From NCBI GenBank assembly GCA_006176705.1, contig QRFJ01001028.1, positions 969,136-1,033,135 on the forward strand: DNA of 64,000 bases, written 5' to 3'. This stretch comes from Cocos nucifera. Taxonomy: Eukaryota; Streptophyta; Magnoliopsida; Arecales; Arecaceae. Position numbers and translations under genes: made by a program. The notes below the pieces were generated by a model, which saw nothing but the letters and a program-made list of their open reading frames with translations, was not told where the DNA came from and searched no databases. This document shows positions 1-11,294 of the stretch, piece after piece; the first letter of the stretch is position 1, and each line of letters opens with the position of its first letter.

Positions 1-1083
1 TTTATAATCATAGATCAACTATCTGATTAAACAAAGATCTTTTTTGTGTGTGACCCTATAGGTTATATTCTATTGGTAGTGAGATATATTATGATTCCTA
101 TGACAATATCATCGAAACTTCTTTTGATGAATTGGAACAATTTTAACTATGCCCATCAAGGATCATCAATCATCAAGATGATGCTCGATGAGTCTCACAA
201 TCCATCAGTAATACCTAGTAATATATAGTAACAATCCAATAGAATAGAATAATGAACCTCTAGATGCAGTTATCATATAATTTGATCTTTTTATCATGAG
301 TTCCGACAAGATGAAGGTCATGAATAACTCGCCAAATCTCATCGCTTGTCATATATAATATTCAATCGATTCGAGTTTATAAGTAAAATCCTATAAAAAC
401 TCTTTTCTATTATTCACTCTGTCATGGTCGTGATCTTCTGAACTCAATCTTATGAATAATATAGGACTACTTCTTATCTATCAAGGTCAATAGATCTCAT
501 CTAGGTGTACTCCCTACTTCTATAATGAATCTATTGTAGCCAACATATACTATAAGGATCTAAATGGCTAGGTGACCATATTTATGTGCAGTCAAACTAC
601 AGCAATCTTATTGTGAGCAATCAAGGCACCATAAGTCAAAGACTATTCATACCACTACAACATCGAGTATGTTACTACTGAGTGGATAGACATCCATGTG
701 ACTCCTCGTATTGGTCATGCTCGGTACCATTATTTTATAATAATCACCTCACTCTCGCTCCAGTATTCTGATACTGTAGACTCAAGATTTATCTATTAAG
801 AGAAAAATGATTCATGCACTAATTTATCGGATCAATTACCGTTCTTAAGATGATGATCCATCGATCAAGAGTATTTAGAAATTAATTATCAATGACACAT
901 GTCTTAAATTCTCAACTATTGAGAATATATGTCATCATTTTATCAATTCCTTGGATGATTCATGGACATATGATTTAACATGAATAAAAAATTAATCCTA
1001 TTTAATTTATCCAACTATAAAACTATACCACTAGAAAGATTACATATGTCGCCTAACTTGGCTTCTAGGGCATATATCTAACA
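1..1083 (-). repeat. Partial Ty1/copia-type LTR, 5' edge at 1083
   Basis: Read on the minus strand, this stretch starts at 1083 with TGTTAGATATATGCCCTAG, a TG start typical of plant copia LTRs. It continues AT-rich and non-coding to the window edge. The sequence after 1083 is the unique segment A, so 1083 is a true insertion edge; GCATT (1084-1088) is the probable target duplication on this side. The other end lies outside the window, so I cannot tell a solo LTR from a full element. Short ORFs here are not supported as genes. Confidence 0.6.
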
Positions 1084-1633
1084 GCATTTTCATCTCGTGC
1101 GAGCTGAAACTTAAACTCTTACTGAAAGTGGACCAAAAATTATAGTTTTAGTCAATAGGGCTTAAAAATTAAAGTTCGGTCCACAAATGGATCGAGCATT
1201 AAAAACCACTTAACATAATTGCATAGGCTTTGATCTCCTTAGTAACAAAAACAAAAAATAAACTAAAGCAATGATTTATCTTTGTTTCAGCTAAGTTTAT
1301 TTTATGAATATGTCTAATGAAGGTTTGAGTATGCTTAGAATATGTTTATCGAAGAGTGGAACAAGAGTAAGCAAGGGAAGGCACACAATAGTACATACAA
1401 GTCATCGACTTATTCTTCTTCTTTATTTTTCTTTTTTTTTTTTTGTTTCTTTTGAGGAAAGGAGGTAGTAAGTCATAAAAAACTACAACATCCTAGATTG
1501 GCCATTACATAGATATTGAATCCAAAATATTGAAATCATGCTGGCTCTTAGATTAGCTAGGTATCCATAATCATCGAAAATCCTGAAAACAGTCAGCTTA
1601 GAGCAATATACCAAATGTTCTATACATTACACA
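1084..1633 (+). repeat. Segment A, copy 1 of an ancestral local duplication
   Basis: This ~550 bp stretch aligns collinearly with 16917-17460. The clearest blocks are around 1150-1200 against 16985-17040 (GGTCCAC and GCATTAAAAACC stretches) and 1250-1290 against 17080-17130. No coding potential is recognised. It ends where a solo LTR begins at 1634; in copy 2 the same sequence runs straight into segment B. This is old host or repeat DNA that existed before the insertions. Confidence 0.65.
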
Positions 1634-1801
1634 TGTAGGACATGGTGTGGTGCTCCTAAGGCTTAGGAGACCAAGAGAAAGGCCACGATCCAAAGTCCAT
1701 GAGGAGTTCATGGGGTTCTAGTGCGAGTATGGTTCCTAGGATGAAGGCTGTCAGCCTTCAAGGTCTTGAGGTTCAGGGGACATGGGCCTCAAGAGGCTAA
1801 C
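1634..1801 (+). repeat. Solo LTR, left part (continues at 14929)
   Basis: TG start at 1634 (TGTAGGACATGG). The LTR is interrupted by the 13 kb copia element and resumes at 14934. Its right end is CAACA at 15559, giving ~794 bp in all. The flanking duplication is ACACA (1629-1633) against ATATA (15560-15564), which differ only by two C-to-T changes. The uninterrupted copy-2 locus reads through at the same place (around 17458), confirming that this is an insertion. Confidence 0.65.
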
Positions 1802-3956
1802 TATTGAAAATTATGTCTCAAATTCAATCATTAGCATATTGACGGTTGAGCTAATTTTATAAATTATATATTAATTATTTATTAATAAAATATTATTTTA
1901 GCTTTTTTATCATAAGTTGTGTACATCTTTTAATGAACTTCTATGTTGTGATGAAGTCCTCAGGACTATTTAAAATTAATAAAAAAAAATTATCATTTAG
2001 TCTTTAAATCTGTTCATGATCAAATGATACATTGTTATTTAGGATGATAATATTTATCGAGTGTAGGTTGTAATGTGCCATATAGGTTGATTATCCTCTT
2101 AACCAAGAAGTATGGAGATACTGGTATGACATGTAGATGAGATATAGGAGTACATATGTATTGAACGTGACCAATTTTAGAGTATTCTGCTATCAAATCT
2201 TACTCCAAAAAGATATAGATATAAGTATTCCTCTGACATAAGATTACCACGGTGGCTTGCAAGCAATTCACTGTGCTTTAGTACCGAACTACCTAAATTT
2301 TTAATTCAGTGATGGAAGATTTTTGGGCACTATCAAGTACTTGTAAAGTCGGTGTATGAGTCAAGATGGTATTAATCACTCCTAATTTTAGAAGATATAT
2401 TATATTATATTTTAATTTAGCAAAGCCTTGGTCAAGATAGTCCTTATGAGGAGTCACATAACTGATTGCGTTCAAACATATTATGAATATACTTGACCAA
2501 AGTTGATAATTTAACTCTTAGTCATCCTAAACACGAAGATCAAAAGGATGAATTATACAATAACCATATTTTAGTAGGTTCTGATTTTTGCGTTGCAACT
2601 ATTCGATCTATCCAAATATCGGGTACCATTGCTAAATGGTCATTTTGATTAGTATATAAATTTATCCTATCCTACTAGCTTAGGTTTTAACCTATAGGAT
2701 CACACACATTAGAGATTTCTACTTGATCTGATGATTGATCTAGAGTTCCACTAGACTGAGACTCTGTGATCAAAAGTTTAACTAGATTGGATCTCTATGA
2801 TCAAGAGTTCTATTAGACTAGAACTCTGTTATCTAAAGATCCACTAGATTGAGGCTTTATATTTATGAGATAATCAATTAGTAATTTGATTGCCGATTAG
2901 CTCAATTGGATTGAGCAATAAGTTTTGGATCAAGTCTAATTGAATTAGATTTAATTAGATTTGATCCGATTAGGTTATAAGATGATCTAATCGCTAAGAA
3001 AGGTTGGTCCTTGATTTGATCAAAGCTTGGGCCCAATTAATTTCTTATTTAATTAGAATTTAATTGAGATATTTTAAGTCTAATTTGATTGAATTTATTC
3101 TGATTTAATTGGATCAAGCAAAGCTAGTTTGGTTGGAGACCTAATTGGATAAAATTTAGAGTTCAATTTGGTTGGACCGCTCCTTAGCACCATAACCCTT
3201 TGACCACCGTCCTCTTTCTCAATGAGAATTTAGATTCTCGTGAAGATTACATGCACTCCAAAGTGCCTCACACCCCTTCTCTTCACGTCCTTAATGAATA
3301 AGAATGGATGGTTGGCATTTGAATTCAAATGGGATTTGAATTTGATTGAGCAACCAACTTATCCTCATCTATCCACATGCCATGCACTCGGTTTCTATAT
3401 GTTGTCGCACATTTTAAAAAAGGAACGAGAAGGGGGCATGCACCATCTAGTAGAGAACTCCTTTTGGTAATGAAACTCTACCATTTTCATGTGTGAAACT
3501 TGATTTTTTCCCAAAAAAAAAATCTAAAGAGAGGGTACTAGGGTTTTGGGTGTGTGTTGCCCTAGGATTTTAACCTAGGATTTGGAAAGTGAGATTGAGA
3601 GTTGTGAGTATCACAAATCCATCAATTTTTTTAGAGATCTTCCTCATACTCCCCAGTATTCTTTCTGATCTTATGGAGCATTCTAATGATTGGAAGGAGA
3701 TTAATTGAATTCAATCAATGTCAGTCATCGAAAGTTTTGATGAGGATCTAGCACTCCGAAGGAGCTGATCAGGACCTGAAGTCTCGTGTAGATGATCCAT
3801 AGAGGCCGGACATTCTATATGGCTGCATTACGATGAGAGAAGCTCTAATCCATGATTTTGGTTATGGAGATCTTCTACCCATACTCAGGTATCGAATTCT
3901 GAACATGAATAGAATAGTAAATAAGATTCTGAACACGAATAGAGTAGTGAATCATA
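1802..3956 (+). repeat. 5' LTR of the 13.1 kb copia element
   Basis: Starts TATTGAAAATTATG at 1802 and is collinear with the 3' LTR (12637-14928) up to about 3929. Shared landmarks include the TTTATAAATTATATA block near 1850, the AATTGGTTGG-type runs near 3140-3180 and the GCATTTGAATTCAAATG region near 3315. Beyond 3929 the LTR is disturbed: a short repeat of its own sequence (3929-3956) leads into foreign DNA. Small ORFs within it are chance. Confidence 0.8.
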
Positions 3957-4734
3957 GCCTTGTTGATTTCTGGTACTCTCATCGGCTCGCTTCTCCTCTT
4001 TTCCCTTCTCTGGTGAATCATAGCTTAGTTATATTACTTTTGGAATGAGACTTCATCTCTATTGCCCTATCTTATGAATTTTTGAGAGCTAGGATTTTGT
4101 CATTGATGCTCAAAATTACTTTTTTGTTTCTTTAATGATTTCATGCTATAGGATGATATAATATGTAGTTTTTTTAGTTTCTTCCAAGATTTACTTATCT
4201 GTCAAGCGGTAACAGTCGATGTCTTTTACTTGATTTGATTTATAACATATGTGTTAACGAATTCGATCATTCTCTTTTTTTTTTTCTATATATTTCTTGT
4301 ATTATAGGTTAGTATTAAATGTGAGTGAATTCATTGTTGAAGCTTCTTTGAACGTTATCAGGTTTTCATGGCAGAAGAGGAGTCACAACCGCTTGCTTAT
4401 GACCATGAGATGGTGCTAAAGAGGAGGAAAAACAATGAAGAGTGGGCTATCAAGAGGAGGGAGCAATTGGACGCACGAAAGAAAAGAAAGAAAGAGGACT
4501 TGAAACTTGCCATCAGAAGGCCTGAGGAGTTTGTCAAGGAATACCGTGATAAAGTAAGAATACTGCTGACATTTTTATGGTGCTTAGTTTGGTCGGTTTG
4601 GCTTATTAAGATTTCTCTACTTGTTGCATAGATTTGATTATGATTTTCCTTTATTTGTAGTTTCTTCAGTCTTCTTTGGTCCCTAATCTTCATTTTGATC
4701 TATTTTTTGAGACCCCAACACCCCCTAATCTTTA
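3957..4734 (+). other. Captured genomic insert inside the 5' LTR
   Basis: About 780 bp absent from the 3' LTR. It contains a possible 5' UTR with a pyrimidine-rich intron end (TTATCAG at 4355-4361), then exon 1 of a ribosomal protein L7-like gene, a GT splice donor at 4554 and intron-like sequence. GTGAATCATAGC occurs twice near its left edge (about 3949 and 4013), suggesting microhomology or template switching at the join. It is followed at 4735 by a second copy of LTR sequence already present at 3651-3929. Retained intron sequence shows that genomic DNA, not mRNA, was captured. Confidence 0.65.
4368..4553 (+). pseudogene. Ribosomal protein uL30 (RPL7-like) exon 1 fragment
   Basis: ATG at 4368 opens a 62-codon reading frame ending at a GT donor (AAA|GTAAGA, 4551-4559). 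The protein is highly basic and ends in RRPEEFVKEYRDK. This matches what I know of the N-terminus of plant 60S ribosomal protein L7-1-type proteins: an acidic MAEE start, then VLKxRKNxEE, a Lys/Arg-rich helix, then RPEQFVKEYRDKE. The full family protein is about 240 aa; the rRNA-binding uL30 fold that follows is absent. No later exon was found in the window. The frame is intact over 62 codons, so capture is recent or the piece is short enough to have escaped stops. Expression from the LTR promoter is possible but not shown. Identity rests on remembered family sequence. Confidence 0.7.
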
Positions 4735-5055
4735 CTCCCTAGTATTCTTCTTGATCTTATGGAGCATTCTGATGATTGGAAGGAGATTAATTGAATTCAA
4801 TCAACATCAGTCATCAAAAGTTTCAATGAGGATCTAGCACTCTGGAGGAGCTGATCAGGACCTAGAGCCTCGTGTGGATGATCAGTAGAGGCCGGACACT
4901 CTATACGGCTGCATCATGATGAAAGGAGCTCTAGTCCATGATTTTGGTTATGGAGATCTTCTACCCGCACTCAGGTATCATATTCTGAACATGAATAGAG
5001 TAGTAAATAAGATTTACTAGTTTATGTTTTTAGATTTTGTATATGCTTATACTGT
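4735..5055 (+). repeat. Second copy of LTR 3' segment after the captured insert
   Basis: Collinear with 3651-3929, including the GGAGGAGCTGATCAGGACCT and GAGGCCGGACA blocks. It then extends about 40 bp further into the 3' LTR homology (GATTTACTA... to about 5055). Similarity to the 3' LTR stops there: the last ~150 bp of the LTR and the primer-binding site are not found. The insert is therefore bracketed by a duplicated LTR segment. Confidence 0.7.
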
Positions 5056-5386
5056 ATGTAGTTTTTATGTTCTTATTCTAACTTAAATTGCTATATGATT
5101 TTATATGCTTGTTTCCAATTTTTTATGAAGCACTCAACTTGCAATTTGTTTCCTATTTATTGGTTTGTGCACTTGCATGGCTAAGTAGTTTGCTCGATCA
5201 ACATGCAAGCAATATAACATCTTGACAATCACACTACTCATTCTGAGCTCTTTATACCAGGTAATCATTCATCTCTTAATTGACCTATTTTATGAAGAGC
5301 TTCATCTTTATGATGTCTTAAAAAACTAAAAATTTTGCCTTGGTCTGTAATGTCTGAATAAAAGAATATCAGGCATAAACGCAGTA

Positions 5387-5457
<71 letters not shown>

Positions 5458-5600
5458 TGAATCTATGGAGATTAGTGTGCCAATACTCTAAACTTCCTAG
5501 TTACAAAGTACCTTTTTTGCAAGTAATGTCTTTACTTCCCCAGTATGATATGAAAAATGTGTATCTAATGTTTTGTAAACTGATAATGTATTGTACATGA
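5056..5600. repeat. Unassigned stretch with a long (TA)n microsatellite
   Basis: No LTR, gag or host coding similarity recognised. A (TA)n run covers 5391-5455 (about 32 units). This stretch replaces the expected LTR end, primer-binding site and start of gag. It could be more captured DNA or a decayed leader. Confidence 0.5.
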
Positions 5601-7804
5601 TCGAGTTGATTAAGTGCTTGAGCAAGCTTGGCTTTCTATTGCATGTATAGCTTAGGAAAGATGCTATACTGAACTCTTTGCCGAAATCCTACCTTCCATT
5701 CCTTACTCATTATAGAATGACAAAGCTTGTAGTCAATTACTATGGTTTGCTGAAGTTGCTGCAAAATTTTAAAAAGGATTACTAGCTCCATAAGGAGTTA
5801 GTGAAAATATAGTAGGAGAGTCTTCTTCTAATTGTCGATCCTTTAAGAAAGAAAAAAGATAGGAAGAAGAAAAATATGAAAGTACAGCAGCATGCTGGGA
5901 TATCTATGTAGGGTCAGTTTATGAAATCCAAGTCCGACCATAGACAAGCAGAATGCTTCTATTGTAAGAAGCTGGAACACTGAAAGAGGAACTGTTTTTA
6001 GTACATTGCCTCCCTAGACCTGAGTAGACCGAGAAAGAAGCAAGTAGTTGCTGGACAAGATAATTATATGATAACTCCTTATAATTTCTTAATATATGAG
6101 ACTACTATCTTAATATTAGATACCAAAAATTCTTATTATATTTATAATTTATTACAGCATTTATAAGTTAGTAGGAAGTTTGAAGAAAGCGAGAGATTCC
6201 TAAACATTAGAGATGGAAGACCAATTCTAATTCTAGCTTTAGGAATCATAAAACTTGTATTCAATTCTCAGACTGTTGTTCTTCATGAATGTTACTTTTA
6301 TCCAAATTTTTTATTGAATACTATTTTTGTAGGCCTTCTAACCAAAAATAGTTATAAAATTTTAATAAAGAAAAACTTTTATAATGTCATTTTGAATGGT
6401 GTTACTGTATTTAATGGATAATTGAATAGTAAAATTTAAATTTTATCATAACTTATTAATATGGTCTATTCTTTTGGCAAATATCCTAAAGTAGATGACG
6501 TGTTTGAAATCTATTTTTGGCATTATAGACTAGGTCACATTAATAAGAATAGAATAAATAGGTTGACTCAAGAAAAAATTAATCCTTAAAGTCGATAATT
6601 ATGAATCACTTCCAATCTGTGAGTCCTATTTTCTTGGAAAAATGATCAAGTCATCTTGTACTAAAAAAGATGAGATAGTCAGTGAGCTCCTAGATTTAGT
6701 ACATAGTAATGTATGTAGATCTATGAGCATGTGCTAGAGATGGATATTTCTACTTTATTACCTTTACTGACGATCTATTTAGGTATAGGTACATCTATTT
6801 GATGAAATACAAGTCTGAGTCATTTGAAATGTTCAAATGGTTCCATAATAAGGTAAAGAAATAAACTAGGAAGAGTATTAAAACTCTTCAGTCTGATCGA
6901 GGGGGTAAATACATTTTCAGTGAGTTTCTAACATATCTAGTAGAGAATAAAATTTTCTCCCAATGGACTTAGCCTGGGACATTACAATATAATAGTGTGT
7001 CTGAAAGAAGGAATCGAATCTTGTTAGACATGATTCATTCCATGATGAGTTTGCCAATCTGTCGATCTTCTTCTAAGGATATATGCTCGAATCGACTTGT
7101 TATATTCTTAATAGAGTTTCGAATAAGTCTATAGCTAAAACACCATATAAGATATGGATAGGACGTAAGCCAATACTCTCATAATTTAGGGTTTGATGGT
7201 ATCCGACTTATGTCAAATATTTAATGATGGACTAGCTTGGACTTAGGTCTAATAAGTATATTTTTATCAAGTATCCAAAAGAAACCAAAGGATATTATTT
7301 CTACCTTGCTGATAAATAAAAGATGTTTGTCAGTCTTAAGGCAATCTTTTTAGAAAAGAAGTTTCTTAGTGAAGAAATTAATGCCTCTAAAGTCGAGCTT
7401 AATGAAGTTTGATCGATAGAAAAATTGACATAAGTAGCTGAACCTAGATCAAATTTTATTAGATCAAATCTGGAGCTCAATGTACCTGCACCCTTAAGGT
7501 AATTAGGTAGTGTACTGCATCAACCGGATAGATACTATAATTTTTTGATCTAGGACGGTGATCTTATCAAGCTCGACAAGAATGATGAGGATCTAATCAC
7601 CTACATAGATGCAATGCAGAGATCCGACTCTGATAAATGACTAAAAGTCATGAAATTCAAAATGAAGTCCATGAAGGTCAACAATATATGGACATTAGTT
7701 GATCCACCTAAAGAGATAAAATTCATAGGGTGTAAGTGAAACTTCAAAAGAAAAAGGAATGCAGATAGAAAGGTAGAGACCTATAAAACTCATCTAGTTG
7801 ATAA
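5601..7804 (+). pseudogene. Copia gag, protease and integrase remnant
   Basis: Three-frame reading shows a decayed copia polyprotein. At 5630-5780 is a gag segment with the LNSLPKSYLPFL-type motif. At 5948-5990 is a CCHC zinc knuckle (CFYCKKLEH then KRNC) with a stop inside. Protease-like sequence lies at about 6080-6450. The integrase part has the SDRGGKY motif near 6894-6914 and a PLNEKxPYKIW-like stretch near 7140. RT begins near 7680, and the copia frame is cut at 7812 by the hAT element. Several stops sit where glutamine or tryptophan would be expected, consistent with C-to-T decay. Non-functional. Confidence 0.75.
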
Positions 7805-7812
7805 GGGGTATC

Positions 7813-10800
7813 TAAAGGTGGGCACCGGGCCGTACCGCCCATGGGCCGATCCGATCTGGCCCGCTTAGCATTATAGCAGGCCGTGCCATGGCACGACCCA
7901 AAATAGAGGGTCAAGCTGGGCTGGGGTTTGGTGGCCCACGGCCTAGGCCCGGCATAGCCCTCTAGGACCTAGGCTGGCATGGCCCATCGGGCCAGGCACG
8001 GCATGACACGCGCCCAGGCTCGGCACGGCCCGCATGCCAGCCCATATGGACCTTGGTACGGTCCATTTGGTACGCTATAGCTTCTTTAAAATTTTTATTT
8101 TAAAAAATATTTTTTATAAAATAAATTAAGTTTGTGGATAAATAAAATATATAAGATATTAATTTTTTTATAAAAAATAAAAATCATCTTGTAATGGTGG
8201 AGGGTTTAGCGTGGATCCCTACTAATTTATTAATATAAATTAAAATTATATAAAAGATGGAGGAGGGCTAGGCCTAACCTCTAGAATACAAAGATAGAAA
8301 ATTGATAAGAAAATAGAAGTGACTCATCTCAATAAATAAAAAATAAAAATATATAATTTTAAAAAATTAAAAATTAAAAATAAATCTTACTAATTATCTT
8401 TTGTATTTGTATTGTCCTCATCATCAGATCTAGTATCATGTCCTCCTTTGTCCTGAAGTCTTGCCTCTGCATCCAGTCAATCTTTGAAGCAGAGAAGTAT
8501 CTCAATTATCTCGTCCGTCATCCTACTCCTTTTTCATCCAAAATGCGCCGACCTATACTTAAAGCTGATTTCGATACTACTGTGGACATCGGTATAGCTA
8601 AAATATCATGTGCAATTGCAGACATAATAGGATATTGATTTTTTACATTCTTCCATCAGGTCAATACATCAAGATTTTTTTTTTGATTTTTATCTAATGT
8701 AGAAGATATATCATTTTATAAATAAAATTTTAATTCATTACTTAAAGATGAAGAAGATGTATGTGAATGTCTCCTATGTGCAAAAAATGAAAAAAGAGAT
8801 GATGAATGAGAGATACTAGAAGTTGATTATGAAGATGATACGGACTATCTAGATTCACGAAGCTTTTCATCATATAATACAAAAATATTATGAAGTAGCT
8901 GAATTACCTTAGCTTTAGATTCTTTAAAATTATGATTCATATATCTACCAATTTCATCAAGTAAAATATGTACGCCACTTAATTTGATCCATGGATTAAA
9001 TACAATAGCTAAGTTATGCATGAGACATACCATATCTCAATACTGATTTTATTTTTTTTTATTTTATGAATAATAGATATTAAAATATCATCAAATCTAT
9101 ATTATACAAATTGACCATAAATTATATATGCTTGTTGTAAAAATGCACAAGAGGTTGAAAAATAAACACCAGAAAGAGTATTTGTAGCATTATAAAAACT
9201 AATTAAAAAATCTTCTAAATTTTTTTTTTCAATCATTTTCAGTCAAAATAAATTCTAATCCACGATCATTTATATATGCATTTAATAAATTTTTATATCG
9301 ATATGCATTATAAATCATGATATATGTAGAGTTCCAATAGTAACTACATCAAGTTTAAATTTTTTAAAATATTTATCATGATTTAAATATAATTATTTAA
9401 ACTCTTATAATCGAGCTCTTGAAGTATGAATAAAAGATACCGTATTTCTAATTTTTATAATTATATCTTGAATCATGCCAATTCTATCTTGAACAGAAAG
9501 ATTCAAAATATGACATGCACATCTAATATGAAATAATTTTATTAACAATGGGATGAAAAGAGTCTTTCAATAATTGGATAGCTACATTATTATTAGATAT
9601 ATTATCAAATATAATAGATATAATTTTATTACTAATACCATATGCAGCTGTAATTTGATAAATAATATTAAAAATTTATTGGCCAGAATGGAGATAATCA
9701 AAAGAATGAAAAGTAAGAATATGCTTATTTAATTATCAATTATTATCTATGTAATGAGCAATAATAGAAATAAAATACATACTATCTATAGATGTAGTCT
9801 ATATATCAGAAGTTAATGATACTTTTGCATTTAAAGCAGAAAGAGTACCAATTAAATCATGCTTTATTGCTAAATAATTTATCATAGCTACTCTTCTAAA
9901 TGTATGTCTACTGGTTCTTCTATAAGCGAATTATAAAGTTGATTAAATATATTCTTTAAAATTGAAAGATTCACATAAGCTAAAGGATAATTCATCTCTA
10001 ACTATCCATTTTATAATTATCTTTCTTTGATTTTCATGATTATAGGCAAAAGTTTCAACAAGAGCACCCCCTTGTATATTAAGAGTGCTTTGAAGATGAG
10101 AATCACTTATCCTATGAGATTCTTGATGTCTCTTTAAATGGCCAGTTCCTTCAGTATTAGCACAACTATATAATTTGGCATATTTTTACATTTTGCCTTA
10201 TAGACTCCATCTATCAAAATTATTTCACATAGTGCTAGTCCTCTTATAGGAAGAGGATCCAGCTTTCCCAGAAGAGACTTCAGAGGGAGCAGAAAGAGTT
10301 TCTTCCTCTTCCAAAATAGAAAGAAAAATATCGGCATGCCTAGCGGCACCGACTATACTCTCATCATCATAACTTACCATCTAAACTAAGTAAATATAAA
10401 AAAATAAAAATTAATTAGTAATCAGCAAAAAAAATAAATTGTAGAGCTAAAGAGAAAGAAGAGATGGAGTTGAGACTGAAGAGTTGGAGAGTCGGAGGAG
10501 GAGGGCCGGGCCATCGGAGATCGAATAATCGGAGAGCTAGATGAGTGGAGAGTTGGAGAGCTAGAAGAGGAGGGCCAGACCGCTGGAGAGTCAGATAGCT
10601 AGAGAGTCAGATTTGTGGAGCTGCTCTTGAATTACGACCTTCAAAAGAGAGATGCTTCCTCCTCTTGTACGACTCTTGAATTACTAAACTATAATTACTA
10701 TGTATTAAATATTTAATGAAAGAGAGAAGAATTGCTAGAAGAGAGAACAAATAGAAGTAGAAAGATTAGAGAGAGAGAATTGATTTGATGAATTAATGTG

Positions 10801-11286
10801 ATGAGAATGAAAGAAGAAGACTTTATTTATAGAAGTTCCAAATTTTTATTTTTCCAAAATACCCCTCAATTTAGCCATTTTTTGGCTGTTGAAGGGGTTA
10901 AAATGATAAAAATAAGAAAACTAGCTATTTTAACTCTTAAAAAATTAGAAAAAATATGGTTTTAGCCGTTATGGGTCGGCCTGGCCTATTTCAGGCCATT
11001 ATGGGCCAAGCCAGGCATGGCCCATTTCATATTATTGTGGGTCGTGCCTGACATGGCCTGTTAAGGCTAAAAAAATCAAGCCTGATGGGCCAACGGGCTG
11101 TGCCAGACCCGATCCACCAATTCTCGGGCCTAAGGCTGTGCTGAACGGGGGTTTATGCTTGTCGTGCCGTGCTAGCATGGTCCATTTATGGGATGGGCTG
11201 TGCTTGATAAGGCCCGCTATAATACTAGACCTGTTGGGCCTGGGTCGGGCCAGACCAAATCAGGCACGGCTCGATGCCCAAGTCTG
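7813..11286 (-). mobile_element. hAT-superfamily DNA transposon, 3.47 kb
   Basis: It is flanked by a perfect 8-bp target duplication GGGGTATC (7805-7812 and 11287-11294), the hallmark length for hAT. The terminal inverted repeats are imperfect: about 14 of the first 20 bases match, centred on TGGGCA and GCCG. About 300 bp at each end is GC-rich and packed with GGCCC/GGCAC motifs, in contrast to the AT-rich centre. A minus-strand transposase pseudogene lies inside. Taking one target copy, the copia RT reading on the two sides joins in phase, so this is a clean insertion into the copia gene. Confidence 0.85.
8640..10380 (-). pseudogene. hAT transposase (BED zinc finger) pseudogene
   Basis: ATG at 10380 (minus strand) starts an acidic N-terminus followed by a BED-type zinc finger. 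The second half reads C-x2-equivalent then GTGHLKRHQESH near 10120-10180; the first Cys pair is damaged by stops. Further on come a DNxSNN-like motif (about 9575-9610), the RCxxHILNL motif (about 9480-9530) and a C-terminal dimerisation-like region near 8845-9033. This order fits plant hAT transposases of the RICESLEEPER type, which cut and paste DNA at 8-bp targets. Many stops and frameshifts make it dead. Frames were read by eye, so domain edges are approximate. Confidence 0.7.
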
Positions 11287-11294
11287 GGGGTATC

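Noticed and set aside
4397..4693. 98-codon minus-strand ORF opposite the RPL7-like exon
   Set aside because: It is the mirror of a Lys/Arg-rich coding exon (Phe/Leu/Ser-rich) and has no domain.
7813..8080. GC-rich patch as a CpG-island-like host promoter
   Set aside because: It is one end of the hAT element; the same GGCCC/GGCAC-rich sequence is mirrored at its other end.
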